From Mucidula mucida (lineage: Eukaryota > Basidiomycota > Agaricomycetes > Agaricales > Physalacriaceae), in contig JADNYV010000010.1 in the NCBI GenBank assembly GCA_015501055.1, forward strand, positions 310,001 to 374,000: 64,000 nucleotides of DNA. The letters are read 5' to 3'. Below are positions 1 to 13,569 of this stretch, piece by piece (position 1 is the first letter of the stretch; each line of letters begins with the position of its first letter). Made by a program: the position numbers and the translations under genes. Under the pieces are notes generated by a model. It was not told the origin of the DNA. It saw only the letters and a program-made list of their open reading frames with translations, and did not search any database.

Positions 1-959
1 GTAAACAGTGCCCACTGAAGTGCAACTGCCAAAAGTTCGTTCTCGTGAGAGCGGCTACTTCCAGCACCCGAGGCAGTTATCTCTAACTGTTAGCTGGCGC
101 TACTGGGACCAATACACATGTATGTGGACGTGCGCTGGAATTAGGATTCCATCAATCTGTAAACAGGAAAGGGGATGGGGGAATGTGCAATAATCAAACA
201 GTGAAGTGCTGATCGACAATCAGGGATGTGTGGTAGGTGGTAGAAAGTAGTTCTGATCTTCTGTTAGCGACTGACTTTAGCCACGAGACTAAACCAGGTA
301 CCACAGCAAGAACTAAAAGAGAAAGTGTTTGCGTTCGTAAGACTAGGCTAGACCAGGTGTATAAACGAGATCGGAACTAAAGTACAATGATACTACACTA
401 CTGCTTATATACTAGTAAGTCTGTGTTTGGGACTCCTTGTCCATACGCGTTTCCACTAGGGATGCTCCACGCGCTTGACCCAGTGTTGTATGCTACTAGT
501 CCGTGAAACCATTAAATATGAGTGGTAACTGCATGTAAGTAATAATACTGAAACGACCATGTATGCTACGAGTGTCGGTGGTGTGTATACAATAGGGAGT
601 CCATGAGGTATCGGCATGTATGATGTCATCCATGTGTTGGGTGTATGTCCGACATGAGTACGGCTTCGGTAATGAAAAGGAATATGATTGGTGACGAAAC
701 AGATGATGAAACAGTCCGTTGGTTGATAAGACAAGCCCCCAATAAGATATGATAAGATGTGAAAATGTGAAAATATGGCAATTCATAACATTTAGGGTGC
801 AATAACCATTTTTCTTACACTGTCTACTCCCCATTATGTCTGCACATCACCTTTCTACACTGACAGCTACATAGAGCCCAATCACAACTTGACGCAAAGG
901 AATCACAGGCTCACATAACGCAACTATGTCTCACTGCACATAATCAACCACCATAACCT

Positions 960-1600
960 GTTGCTTCCGCCTCATTGCTGTTATGGCCCTAAGCCTCCTA
1001 CTCCCACCTTTCTACTTTATGCTTCTCCTAGCCCAAGGCTACTTTGGACCAGTAGAGCCCGTGTTCTGCATTGTCCATCCTGTCTATCTTGTCCTTACCC
1101 TCAGGCTGCGCTGGTTTTATGAGTTAGAAACACTTGAGGAGGTGCCACAGTTGAGGAATGGGTGTTAAGCTTGTGTGTTGCCAAAGCCACAGCCTCAGCC
1201 TTGTAAAGGTTTAGACATTGGTCTCAGGGAATATTTCTTTTGTGCAAGAGCGGGTACATATATCTGTGTTGCACTTGTGCAGTGGGTGTTTTGGCTGTGG
1301 TTGGTTTTTTCAGTAAAATGTGTATTACCCATTATTATTATGTCTGTATCTATTGATTCAATTTATGCGACAAGTAGATTTTTACTTGACAATTCCACCA
1401 ACGCTTGGAGGTGCCGTTTATGTCTAGCAGTCCCGGATGACGGCTTTGGGTTTTGGTTATCAGTTTGCGTGTGAGAGGGAGGTTGAAGATAGGGAGGATG
1501 TGATGTTGAATGTTTGAATGGTATGTATCTTGTTTTTTTGTAAGATTAAGAAATGCTCTCAGGAATCTTGTTGAGAAGGTGTCAGGTCAGTGCTTAAGGG
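960..1600 (+). repeat. diverged direct repeat, copy 1
   Basis: About 640 bp that align by eye, with gaps, to about 4690-5260 in the same orientation. Shared blocks include the segments near 990-1170 and 4710-4890 (each with a similar ...GAGGAATGG... stretch), the AGTAGATTTTTACTTGAC block at 1374 and 5049, and the TATCAGTTTGCGTG block near 1458 and 5140. Neither copy keeps one long open frame, so this looks like an old non-coding or dead mobile repeat. Its family is unknown. Confidence 0.65.
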
Positions 1601-1774
1601 CAAGGCAAAGGAATGAGGCAAGCTGCGTTTTCGACAGCGGCAATGGTGTCCACAAAATATTTGTTGACTAGACAAAAACTGGTCAGGTCATTGAGAAAAC
1701 AGGGAACCATGTCCCTCAACAATGTGCTCAAAGGCGGTATCAACACAGATAGGTGTATGCAAACAATACAAACC

Positions 1775-1866
1775 CAGCCAGCTGGCAGCGCAAAGCGTAC
1801 GGTACCAGCGGAACTGTGATATATATCCAACCAGACGGCAGCGCGAAGCGTACAGCACTGGCGGAA
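1775..1866. repeat. two-unit tandem repeat, period 53 bp
   Basis: Two imperfect units with about 40-bp cores at 1775-1814 and 1828-1866. Both carry GGCAGCGC(A/G)AAGCGTAC and end in GCGGAAC. The minus-strand translation repeats a VRFALP(A/S)GW-like string, but no gene model supports coding. Probably a local duplication inside decayed repeat DNA. Confidence 0.6.
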
Positions 1867-3190
1867 CCAGAGAGCGGTGGTTTAGTACAGACTCGCGGGA
1901 TTTTTTGGTTTTGGTTTATGCCTGACGACTGCCGGAGCACGTCAAACAGGGCTTTGAATGTATTGAGAAACGCACCAGCAGGTTCCCGAATAACAGTGGC
2001 CTTGACTTTACGAGCCACAGAAAAGGTGCGCCCAGATTGTAAGTACGGCGTCAACAGTGCCGTGATCGTTTTCGATATCGATAGAGTTTGCAGTCGATTG
2101 TTACTCAGAGCCTCCGACATGAGCTCGGAAGAGAGCTGGTCGTAGGACGGCTATACCCAGTCAGTATGCGAACTTGGTCATATGGGTTTGTCCAATCGCC
2201 TCGAAGAAGAAAGACAAGAACATGGGAATTCAAGTCATACATCCATCTCCTGAGGCGTTAACCTACTTACTGTCTATGATGTTCATGTACGGGGCTTTGA
2301 CTCCCCAATCAGCTTCGCCTTTATTTCCAAGAGTACAGCTGTCACTGGCAGTATGTATACTAAGTATCCATTGAATGACATCAACAAAATTTGTACTTTG
2401 TTTTCTTTTTCTAGTTTCTACCGACATATCATGCCGACTCATTTGCTGAGAGGACGTCCGGTGCCACGCTCTCCGAATGTGTTCACGCCCGGAATGAGTG
2501 CCACCGGACAATACCGATCTCATCCGATCAAGCCTCCTGGTGCGCTTCTTTCTTTCCACCCACGGCCGCACCTTTTGTCGGGGTTGCCTGCCTCGATCAT
2601 TCTTCATGTTCAACTTGAACATTGAATGCCGACATGTTATGCGGCTATTCTCGACCCATTCCGTCCTCCGCGGCCCGAGGATCTTTTCCTTTGCTTCAAT
2701 GTGGCGTGCGTAACACACATTTATCCATTCCATCCCCATCGACGTACCCGTTGAGTATGCCCAACGAATAATTGAAGTGATGCCATCACCGCCGCCGCAA
2801 AGAGTCGAATTTGGGTCCGTGGACATAACCGCCATGTCATTGACCGGTATGTATGTTCTGCGGAGACTCGGTGTACCTGATTGGGTGCTTAGGTTTTCCA
2901 GGTCATGACGCCCCTGCTGGCAGATTGAGATGGAGGAATGCGTCATTAGAGGTGGGTGAGGATCTTCAACACGGGAAACTTTTGCGTTAACGAAGGATGT
3001 CAGAGTCATAAGTCGACCAGCAAGCGCTCGGATGGGGCGGGATGCTGAGTCGTGGGACATTACTATTCGCGGCGCGCGAGCGCACTTTCACATGCCCATT
3101 GGACATTCAACAAGTCGCCGATTATGTCGAGAGCGCCTCGGGTTCAAGTTCTGATGGCACTCGGAAATTGACCTGAACTCCGATGGCCAG

Positions 3191-3224
3191 CCAATCTTAG
3201 ACTATTCGGACGCGGTATTTAAAG
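3191..3224 (+). promoter_or_regulatory. CCAAT box and TATA-like element of the Myb gene
   Basis: A CCAAT pentamer lies at 3191-3195 and a TATTTAAAG element at 3216-3224, 69 and 40 bp upstream of the ATG at 3264. Spacing and order fit a fungal core promoter with a short 5' leader. Inferred from motif and position only. Confidence 0.4.
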
Positions 3225-3263
3225 AAGGGAACAGATTGAATGACAGAACAACTTGCACTCAAC

Positions 3264-4211
3264 ATGTCATCTACCGTGCTATCTAGAGAACGTCGATCAT
3301 GGACAGCTCGAGAGGATCAGCTCCTCCGTGACGCAGTAGCAAAAGGTCAGTGAATCGTGCCCTACTTCAACTTGCTACTCACGATCATCGCAGAAGAGCC
3401 CAACACGCAGCATCCCTCCAAATGGCACGCCATCGCCAAGCACGTTCCCGACCGCACCAACAAGGACTGCCGCAAGCGCTGGTTCGCCAAGATGGCGAGC
3501 GGCGTCGTGAAGGGTGGATGGGCGCCCGACGAGGACGAGCGCCTCGTCAAGGCCATCGAACGGTGCGGGACGCGATGGAGTTTTGTCGCCAGCCTCGTCG
3601 GAACGCGTAACAGCGATCGTAAGTAGTGCTTATTCCCCCACTGCGTTCTTACGCCATACAAGAAAAAATAGAATGCGCCAAACGCTGGACAGACACATTG
3701 AATCCGTCCATCGACCGTTCGACGTGGACGCCTGAAGGCGACGCATTGTTGATCAGCGCCGTCAACGAGCACGGTAAGGTCTGGACAAAGATCGTCAAGA
3801 TGTATTTCCCAGGCAGGACTGGGCTCAGCGCCAAGAACCGGTTGGTGTGCCATTACTATTCGAGACGCGTCGGACTCATCCTCAAGTTGTAGTTACAACT
3901 CTATCACGCGATATGGTAGCTCTGGTCGGCCGTGCCGTTCATCTAAACGCGGTTCCTCCGCATCCAGCTCCGAATCTGCGAGTGTATCGCCGGCCACGAG
4001 CCCCTTCTTACAAGCGACCTGGGAAGCTGTGCCCTCGCCGTATCCCACATACGCGACATCCGCCTTTCCCGAAGATGCACTCCTCCCCCCACATTCGCCG
4101 TACCCGTCCAATATGCTGTCGAGTGTTGAATATTTACTCCCTCCGTCTGGTTTCGGTGAGCACTGGGCACCAATACACGAGTGGGAGTGCTACCACGGCT
4201 ACATGTATTAA
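3264..4211 (+). CDS. three-repeat Myb/SANT DNA-binding protein
   Basis: Nuclear DNA-binding protein of the Myb family, probably a transcription regulator. I model four exons: 3264-3345, 3394-3618, 3672-3840 and 3887-4211. They total 801 nt and encode 266 aa in frame. The first ~155 residues hold three Myb repeats: RRSWTAREDQLL...RKRWFAKM, GGWAPDEDERLV...SDQCAKRW and STWTPEGDALL...RTGLSAKNR, with the spaced tryptophans of the helix-turn-helix core. The Ser-rich tail has no domain I recognise. The last intron (3841-3886, GT..AG, CTCAT branch-like site) is needed: without it the frame stops at 3892 inside repeat 3, and with it YNSIT follows the KNR as in other Myb repeats. The gene stands alone and its targets cannot be read from sequence. 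Confidence 0.85.
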
Positions 4212-6425
4212 CCTCCTCTCCCTCTTTTCGCTTCTGGACTCCATTGTTTAATGTTTATCGGTATCTATCGGCGTATCTGTGTTTTTTCTCGTCCTCCTCA
4301 CATATCTATAGATTGTACTCATAATCCAATGCGACTATCGCGTCCTACGTACAAGCGGCAAATCACATTCTTGCCCAAGAGATGTTTGTTGGTGTCTGTC
4401 AATGCGTGGTCGTGGTTATCAGCAGAATTGTACTCACGTCAGTTTCTCGGAGGGCTTGGGTGGCGTTGCATTGCTCTATTGTACGCGTTGAAAGTTTCTA
4501 CTTCGTCAATCATCCTTTTGGCGAAGCGCTCATCGAGTATCTTCGGCTAGGATAAATGTCAATCTCTCGAGAATAGCGAAGCATTCTCCTGGGATCCTTC
4601 GTGTTTTTTGTACACCTCCAACCTTAAATCACATGTACGCCACAATGCATGTCTCTCTCACAGTTTCTCCTCCACCCACCACCATGACCTGTCGTTTCTC
4701 CCTCATGGCCCCTATAGCTCTAAGTCTCATACTCCCGCCTTATGCTTTACTGTCCTTCCTAGTGATAGTCGGACCGGCAGAGCCCCTGTACTCCGACTCC
4801 AACCTCTCTATCTCATTATCATCCTCACACTGCGCTGGCTCTCTAGAAACACTCCACGAGGTTGCGCGGTTGAGGAATGGAGGAAGATGGCTGCGCTGAA
4901 GCCTAGGCAACGGTGGTGACATTGATCTTTGGGATTTCAGCTTTTACGTGAGAACGGGTAACTGTCTCTGTGCGGCGCTCGACTGGCTGTGTTTGGTCTG
5001 TCCCATTAAATGTGCGTTTACCCATTGTCTATTGAAAGTTCTATGCGAATGATGAGTAGATTTTTACTTGACGTGGCCCCCGGCCGCTCGCAGCTGCCGT
5101 TTACACCTGGAAGTCTCGAATGACCTTCTTGGGTCCCAGTTATCAGTTTGCGTGCGACAGGGATCTTGAGGACAGGGAGGATGCGATGGCGGATGTTTAG
5201 AGCTTGTATTTTTCCTGTCCTTGTTGTATTATCAAAAATTGCTGAGGGCGCACTGACGATGCACCATCCTCGTTGATAAGTACGATGTCGACAGCGCCAT
5301 TCCATGTTCATTGGCCGATTTGCAGTATTTAATCATCTAAGAGCTATCTGGGTAGTCCTCCCTCTGCGGACATGGAGCAACAAACAATATTTTAGAGCGG
5401 CAGAGGGGAGATGATTGAAGGCACAGGGCGTACCATTTACTACAGCGAACATAATACTTGGAGGCGTCAACAGTCATGTGGCCGTCGAGCCCTTCCGCGA
5501 CCTCAAGAGTTGTTGACGCGTTCATGGCGTTGTTGGCTGAGAACAGACGTCAACTTTGTCAGAAGATGGACAGGTTGAGTTGTCGGAACAAGCGACTAAG
5601 AGTGCCAATACGTTTGCATCTGCCAAGGACCCCGTGTCTCTTAATGCCAAGTCGCCATCGCCATCGCGAACTTGGAGGCTGGTGGTTGAGGCGATCACTA
5701 GTTCTGTAAGTTATAAGCCAAATGTTTATTTCAGAAAGCTTCCTGTATGCTTATAAAATGGAAATAAACATATAAAAGACGTAGTTGGTCCCAATTTGAG
5801 GAACGGAAATTCCATACTTTGATGCTGCGACTTTATGGTGAGAAGACAGGCCTTGCCAAAGGAATCGGAAAACTAACCATCTTCAAGCGCAGATGGCTTC
5901 CATCTTTCCCAGGATACTAGCAGCCATTAACGAAAGCCAGTTATTAACCACGCTTTAAGATAATAGGGAAACGTTGACAGTTTCGCCCACCTTTTTCGTG
6001 CACTAGCTGGCGAGTAAAAACATGGATTCTGGAGGCCGCACAGGCGCCGATGTAGATTGAAAATAGAGAGCTGGAAGCAAAGTTATCACTGGATCCAGCG
6101 ATCGTCGATCAAGGACGTCCAGTGTCAACTGTATTTCGCTGTCCGGAAACCTGTTAGGGGAGGTAGACACAGAGCAGGCAAGATGGGCCCTCAGTATCTG
6201 TTCATTTACGTGCGGACGATGATACGCAAGCAACTGAAATGAAATTGAGAACGGACGTGATTCGGACGCGACCACGCGGACATGGTGGTAGGCGGCCAAG
6301 AGTCTTTCTTGAACACCACCATCATCGATCGCGACAATGCTCGTTTGTCCGTCATTGTCAATCGATTCTCTTCCATGTCACTGTCAGTGTTTCCCCTGTA
6401 ATCCCACTCTTGCCATCTCACCATC
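4212..6425. other. intergenic region with decayed repeat
   Basis: No gene model holds in these 2.2 kb. The stretch contains copy 2 of the diverged direct repeat (about 4690-5300). From 5450 to 5710 there are short open frames on both strands, one of them Ser/Ala-rich, without splice sites that join them. The last ~300 bases before the Nudix start codon probably hold its promoter, but no clear TATA element was seen. Confidence 0.5.
4690..5300 (+). repeat. diverged direct repeat, copy 2
   Basis: Partner of the copy at 960-1600, same orientation, about 3.7 kb downstream. The order of conserved blocks is the same in both copies while spacing and bases have drifted, so the duplication is old. No terminal repeats or target duplications could be assigned. 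Confidence 0.65.
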
Positions 6426-7285
6426 ATGAGCAGCTTAACCGCCCTCTTTCCTAGCACCCGCCCCAGCACCCAACCACCGGCCTCTCCCTCCACAGATTCC
6501 CAATCGTCCTCGTCACTGCCTCCTCAGCGAACGCGTTTATCCTATGTGCAGGAGTGGAAAAAGGCGTTTCTGAAAGATGTCACGTACAAGACGTTCAAAC
6601 TTGCCTCGCGATGGAGCTCGCTGACTACCCCTGCATGGTCCGGCTACGCCTCTGGCGACTTTATGCTCGGCGCTGGGATGGTCATCATACAGCCTGCGAC
6701 GGGCAAGGTCGTCGTATGTCACGACACCAAGACAAAGTCCTACTTTCTCCCCAAAGGCAGAAAGGACGTGAACGAGTCGCTGGAGGACACAGCAGTACGA
6801 GAGGCGAGCGAGGAGGTACGTGCAAACTATCAATCTCTGTAGTTTCCCCGTCTGATGGCCCCTGATAGAGTGGCTACCCCGTCCGCCACTTTCCGTTGTT
6901 CAAGGACACCTGGCAGCCAGTCCCGCCTGAAGATCGTAACAAGGAATACCCCGCCAACATCGAACCGGCCTATGTCTCTATCACCCCATGGACGCCCAGA
7001 TTCACCAAAGACGGGCATTTCAAGGACCGCGGAGGCGAATATCTCACCTTTTGGTATGTCGGCCAGATCGCGGCGGATGCACAGTGGACGCCTGGGACAG
7101 GCATGGCCGATGAACAGAATTATGTGTCTGAGCTTCACACGTTTGAGAGGGCAATCCAGCTGCTGCACGGTGGGCAGGATGTAGTGGTCGCCCATGTTTT
7201 TGAGGTGTACGCGGAACACCGCAGGTTCTTGGAGCCTCCGAGGATTGTAGTCGAGGAACCTGAGGGATCGAGCGACGATGAATGA
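6426..7285 (+). CDS. Nudix hydrolase
   Basis: Hydrolase of nucleoside-diphosphate-linked substrates (Nudix superfamily). Two exons, 6426-6815 and 6869-7285, with a 53-nt intron, give 268 aa. The Nudix box spans the splice junction: GRKDVNESLEDTAVREASEE, then SGY, which fits GX5EX7REUXEEXGU and keeps the metal-binding glutamates. A basic and aromatic stretch follows an N-terminal Ser/Pro-rich tail of ~40 residues that is probably disordered. The Nudix fold starts near residue 77 (SGDFMLGAGMVII). The C-terminus ends in acidic residues. No targeting signal is evident and the substrate cannot be predicted. The gene reads away from the WD40 gene behind it, which is convergent. Confidence 0.9.
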
Positions 7286-7892
7286 ATGCCAGAAACGCGC
7301 TCCAATGCACCAAGTACGCATATCTGCGGTCGAATGTCTGCCCCAGCTAATGTCACTTTATCTAGGTTTCATTATATTTTCCCCATTGCATCGCTCTGTA
7401 TATCTGCTGTGTAAATTACTGGATACTGTACATATCCCAATGTCTCTCGTACATGTACCATGGTTGTAGACTTGTTCGGAATAGTGTTTAAACCGCTAGT
7501 GATACTAACTACCACACTTCTACTGGAGTATTAAGTATCATCGCCACAAAATCGTCTCGTGTCCTTGTTCCTTCCCAATGTCCTTGAAAACACGGCGTTA
7601 CTGACATATGCACAATAACCAAAAACACGACGTTCACACCCCGTATTGTACAAAAGGCATCCACTTGATAAAACTTTGCTCTCTACAAATCTGAAATCAT
7701 TCTCCGCATAATTACAATGACAATATCATTACTTTACATATTCACCAACACCTCCGCCGCCCACTGGCTGGTAACCGTATTTTCAATCTGCTGTGAATAT
7801 TAATATTGACAGTCCGTCCGCTCTCTCCGTCTTGTACAAGTCTGCTTGAACAGACATACTTATGTCTCGAGGTATGTAGGTAGACAATGTTT
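7286..7892. other. convergent 3' intergenic region
   Basis: About 600 bases between the stop of the Nudix gene (+) and the stop of the WD40 gene (-). It is AT-rich and holds only short chance frames. It probably carries the two 3' UTRs and poly(A) sites. Confidence 0.6.
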
Positions 7893-9339
<1,447 letters not shown>

Positions 9340-9544
9340 GGTAGGAAAGTGAAGTAGTCGTGGGAATTTTCGATCAAGAGTGATCGTTTTCTGATCAATC
9401 ATGGACGCGACGCGATGTCTATTCTCTCAGTTTAGCTAGGTCCGGACATGTCCTGCATATTGGCGCTATAAGTACTGTACTTGCAGTTATTGACGAAAAC
9501 GAATGCTCTATCGGATAAAGAATGTGTCGACACGTCCGTCCTCT

Positions 9545-11074
9545 CTACACCAAAGACGCAATATACTCCTCAATCTTCGGCCACGCACTCTCAAAAGCGC
9601 CCATCCCCAGCCAATACCCGCCCTCGCCAAACGCATCCGTCGGCGCCCGACTCAACACAAAGGTGCAAATCGACGTCCCCAAATTGCTCCCCGGCATCTT
9701 CGAATCACCACCAGCAAAGATCACCTTGCCGCTCCCTTCCCCTCTGACAGCTGGCGAGAAATCCAAATTCCCAAACCCGCCCGCGACCCAGCTCGTAACA
9801 TGGTGTCCGGATCCCGTGCAGTCAAAATATGCCGGAAAATCCTTACGCCGAGCCATCTCGTTGTACAACGGCGCGACCTTGGCGAGCTCCTCCGGGGTGC
9901 GCTGTTCGTTCACGGTGCGGCGAATGTGTAGTGCAATGTCCGTGATGGACATGACTTTTGCATCGTTGATGGCCAAAGCGGGGGCGCAGAGAGGTATGAA
10001 GGCATTATGGACATAGCGGGATCCTTCGTCTTTAGGCAATTCGGGAATCTGTCCACGTACAGTGGCGGTAAGGGAGACCGTCAGTGGTCGGGAACTATTT
10101 CTAGACCGATTGAATAGATAGAGCTATGATGATATTCAGCAAGCGGGTTCATAGAGCAAGAACCAAAAAGAATACCTTCGTTATGACGGCCACGACAATA
10201 TCATTCTCGCTGAGCCGAATCGCCTTGTCACCCTTCTCCTTCTGCGCTTCCATAGCCTTCTCAAGGAGGTTGTCGACTGCATGCTGTGGTATGAACACTA
10301 GCTTATCCACCTCCTTGTGCAACATCAAGTCTAGCAGGATCCAAGAATAATACCGAAGCTTGTCCCAAGTATTCCAGAGCTGGAACGTGCTCTTCATTCC
10401 CTGTCTATGCTTTTTCATCGCTGCTCTTGTCTTGGGAAAAGGATCTCCAAAGTTGGCGAGTGGATCTCCTTGGACATGTGGCGGAGGCAGAAATTCACCA
10501 GCCAAGACGGATGTCCACGTTTGTAGAATATTTCCCATTCCAGGCACATCAACAACAGCATGAGGGATACCGAAACCAATGCATGTCACGTCAGTAAAGC
10601 CGTTGACATGCAGGTTCATGATCGGCGCGTCTTTTCTTTTCCAGAGGTCGGAGGTCACGCGAGGGCTCGAGTCGGAAAGGAAGAGATGCAGATGAGACGC
10701 CATGGATGCCTGAGTGCCAGCGACGCGTCGAGGAAGTCTAGCTTCCGGAATAGGCGTATCGTGCTTCTCCACGGTCAATGTAAAACGCGGACGATCCTTG
10801 GAAAATGCTGCCGGAATACAACGTTCCAAACCGTTCTAGGGAGCAACAGAGATGGTCAAATTTCGCGTAAGCAGGAGATGGCGGTTTGACCAACCTTTCC
10901 TCGTCGGCGCAGTCGAGCACCTAGGACTGGCCAGTGGTCGACAAGTTTTGAAAGCGCGGCAGACAGGGCATCAACGTCGAGTTTCCCCTGTACGATGAAA
11001 CATGTATATACCATGAGTTCATCGATGGGAATCGACAGCTCTCTCGTCGGAATTGGAGCGACAGTGTCGGCCAT
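9545..11074 (-). CDS. BAHD-family acyltransferase
   Basis: Acyl-CoA-dependent acyltransferase of the transferase family (PF02458 type), which moves acyl groups to hydroxyl or amine groups of small molecules. Three exons, 10895-11074, 10176-10835 and 9545-10123, give 1419 nt (472 aa), normal for the family. The catalytic HXXXD motif reads HAVVD near residue 152. The usual C-terminal DFGWG structural motif is replaced by GGFGNLDFSPA near residue 390, as in many fungal members. Introns are 59 and 52 nt. Predicted to be a cytosolic enzyme: no signal peptide or membrane segment is seen. The substrate is unknown and no other biosynthetic gene lies next to it, so a metabolic cluster cannot be claimed. 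Confidence 0.87.
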
Positions 11075-11629
11075 GGCGATGGCGGTCGTCGACCAAGGAA
11101 GAAATAGGGAGTACGTGAAACGCTGAGTAACTTATACCAGCAGGGTCATAACGTTTATCAAATGACGCGACAGGCCCGTCGGCGCCCAATGAAATATTTA
11201 CTTGTAAGAGAACCCAAGCTGGAACGCGATGCTGAAGTGCGAAGTCCTGCTGGCAGCATTTTTGGAAGCAGATCTCCATGTTGAACGAGCAGCACTCTGA
11301 TCCTGGCATGCGTGTTAACACTTCACCAGGTTTCCCAAGAGCGTTATCTTGCTGTTCCTGGACTGATCTGAATCAGCCCGAAAGTGCTCAGCTGAGGACT
11401 GACCGTTATGTAAGGTTCAAGTGCGCACTCTCCCTGAACTAGAACGTCCTGTAATTGTTCACAGACATGACCTTGTAAGCATGGTGAATTGGGACAAGCA
11501 CAATCCAAAGTTCTCGTCCATTCCACGATAGCATTATCAGTCGCTACTGTTATTACAAAGATACACAACGAGGACTAAACAGCAGAAAACGATGAGCCGT
11601 ACCAAAAACGAGCAGACAGGACTACGCAC
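11075..11629. other. intergenic region
   Basis: About 550 bases between the acyltransferase start and the stop of the Vps68-like gene. It must contain the acyltransferase promoter. Only short chance frames were seen and no clear regulatory motif. Confidence 0.5.
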
Positions 11630-12275
11630 TCAAAGTGTCAGATTGTACTCATATTCTCCACTCGCACTCTGAGCGATCCATAACACAATACCCGCAAACA
11701 TCATAGCGACATTCTGCGAGACATTCGCGTAGCCATAGTAGTTGAATTGGTCGGGGTAGTTTCCAAGTATGTATTTGAGAATCAACACACACTATTGACC
11801 ATTAAGCGCTGTAAACAAACACACGAAGGGCAAACGTACCACACTACCAGCGAGACCACCAGCCATAAATGCGAAACCAATGAACAGGAACAGCCGTGCG
11901 CGCCACACTGCACGCGAGTCCCCGAATCCTTCATCGCCCCGAATGCGGTCCTTGTCAATAAGGTTGACGATGAAGAAGCCGAGGAGCGACGACAAGCCCG
12001 GGAGCCAGTCGACGAATGTTACGTGCACCGGTGCCTCGCCCCATTCCGGCTTAGCGTGGGCAGATAAAATGGCAGCATCGAGAAATGTCCAATGGGCCAA
12101 GGCAAACTAGACGGCGACATTATCAGTGAACTGGACGTGGTAGGTGTACAACACAGCGTACAAGAGCTCCAGCAATGTAAACGCCAGCCGTGCGGCGGTG
12201 CTTCCCGAGCGTAAATTCAGGAAATGGGTTGATGCAGACCCGGCGGGGGTCGTAGTCGGAGCGTGGTAGAGACAT
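11630..12275 (-). CDS. Vps68/UPF0220-family membrane protein
   Basis: Small four-pass membrane protein of the Vps68 (UPF0220, TMEM50-like) family, which in yeast acts with Vps55 in endosome-to-vacuole trafficking. Three exons, 12162-12275, 11840-12106 and 11630-11791, give 543 nt (180 aa), the usual family size. Hydrophobic segments are AGVYIAGALFALAHWTFLDA, VDWLPGLSSLLGFFIVNLID, ARLFLFIGFAFMAGGLAGSV and the C-terminal SQNVAMMFAGIVLWIA. VHVTFVDW and the ARLFLFIGFA...GGLAGS string are the best-conserved family blocks. Introns are 55 and 48 nt and all phases close. It lies in the same direction as the acyltransferase but with ~550 bp between, so it is an independent gene. Confidence 0.88.
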
Positions 12276-12537
12276 CGTGGTCGTCGTTGCAGACGATGAG
12301 CAAGCAGTGCAAAGCGTGGGAATTAGCTGCGCCTGCCCTATTTCCAAGACCGATTCGAGACCTATTTTGTTTTGCTCTTCACAGACATGTTCGACCATTA
12401 TCCGTGGGTGTTGACTGTGGCGCACAGTCAACTCGGGAGGTCGAGTATACATAGAACTTCGAGCGCACACGCTTCAACTATTTCTGTACCATTTTGAGCC
12501 AGTTTAGTGGACATTACCGGATATCCTCGACATGAAT

Positions 12538-13446
12538 CTATTCTTTCACTTTCATTCTTCCCGCCCACGTTAACTGATCACCAAACACGACCTCTTTACA
12601 TATAATCGGCAAATATGCAAAGCAAGATCTCTCCACCAAATTGACGAAGGACTTAGGCACCACACTATTATCCACTTTCCAGTGAGCCAGAGCACGGACT
12701 GCTTCATCTTTAGATGTCATCTTCAAACCAATCTTCTGTTGTGATATCCTCAAAGCTATGCTGGATCTGGAGGAAGAGACATTCCAAGTGTCCAGGTCAA
12801 AAAGCAACCCGAAAAGCTCACCCAGTATGACAGAACACCCGCGTTAGCCCCGCGCTCTATGCAGTGCTTGGGGTACTCAAGTATACGTGATCTTTTGAAC
12901 GTCGCGCCATCGCCATCGGCCTTCAAAAAATAACGAACTGTAGCGTTTTCGCACAACCATATATTTGACAAACCGATGACTGTTTGTGCTATGTGTTCGA
13001 ACAAGTCGCCTGGCTGTGCTTTGATCACAAAGAAGCCGAAGGGCCTAATCACTTGGTTGAGTTCTTTCAGTAGGGTCTTTCGCAACAAGTCGGCTGCAGT
13101 TCAGCCATGAGATGAGATAATGGATTTTATGCTCAAGGCTCACCAATCAGATATGGGTCCGAGTCTGCAATAATGGCTGTATAGTCTGCACGCCCGGAGA
13201 TGATCGCCGAGCTCTGCGGGCTAATTCTCATTGATGGTATAGTGTAGTCCATATTATGTGTGGCGCCTGTCACGGAAACGGCAGCTATGGGGAAATGGCG
13301 TTGATGGGAAACTACCCACGAGTGACTTCGTCGAATTTTGACTAATGGATGGAGTCTCTGAAGCTCAAGCACTCAAGTCATATACACATCCTCGCCATTA
13401 TCGCAACCGCGGAACGCTTCACCCAACTTGGACGGTCGCTTTCCAT
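12538..13446 (-). CDS. hypothetical protein, nuclease-fold-like, with one-base frameshift
   Basis: Exons 13408-13446, 13144-13357 and 12538-13093 with 50-nt introns. The last exon needs one extra base at about 12821, in a run of three G on the coding strand, to stay open. With it the model is 810 nt (269 aa). Around residues 70-180 the pattern SGRADYTAII, then PFGFFVIKAQ, then a helix with HIAQTV, then YFLKADGDGATFKRSRILEY resembles an agaric family that I associate with a PD-(D/E)XK-like nuclease core. The usual E-x-K motif reads IKAQ here, so activity is doubtful. The family link is from memory of the pattern and is tentative. The frameshift may be a true lesion or a missing base in the assembly. 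Confidence 0.5.
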
Positions 13447-13569
13447 GTAGTACTTGTGGAGGTTAATTTTCAAAGGGACTGTGGGTAAGTACTGAGTTTC
13501 TTCTAGTCATAACTACCCATATTAATTAGCGTCATTACGCGAGGCCGTAATCTTTCTGGTGCCATGTTC

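Larger units (their letters stand above)
1..3180. other. gene-poor, decayed region
   Basis: No convincing gene is visible in these 3.2 kb. Open frames are short, lack coherent splice sites and show no recognisable motif. The longest, on the minus strand at 2263-3060, has no domain and a composition typical of chance frames. The stretch does hold repeats: one copy of a diverged direct repeat at about 960-1600 and a two-unit tandem repeat near 1775-1866. It is best read as old intergenic or transposon-derived DNA upstream of the Myb gene. Confidence 0.6.

Noticed and set aside
2263..3060. 265-codon minus-strand open frame
   Set aside because: No domain, no plausible codon bias or splice partners, and composition like chance sequence; the opposite strand also holds medium frames.
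3626..3892. Myb gene ending at the TAG 3890-3892
   Set aside because: That reading breaks the third Myb repeat. A 46-nt intron (3841-3886) restores the repeat and a 266-aa frame whose length closes exactly.
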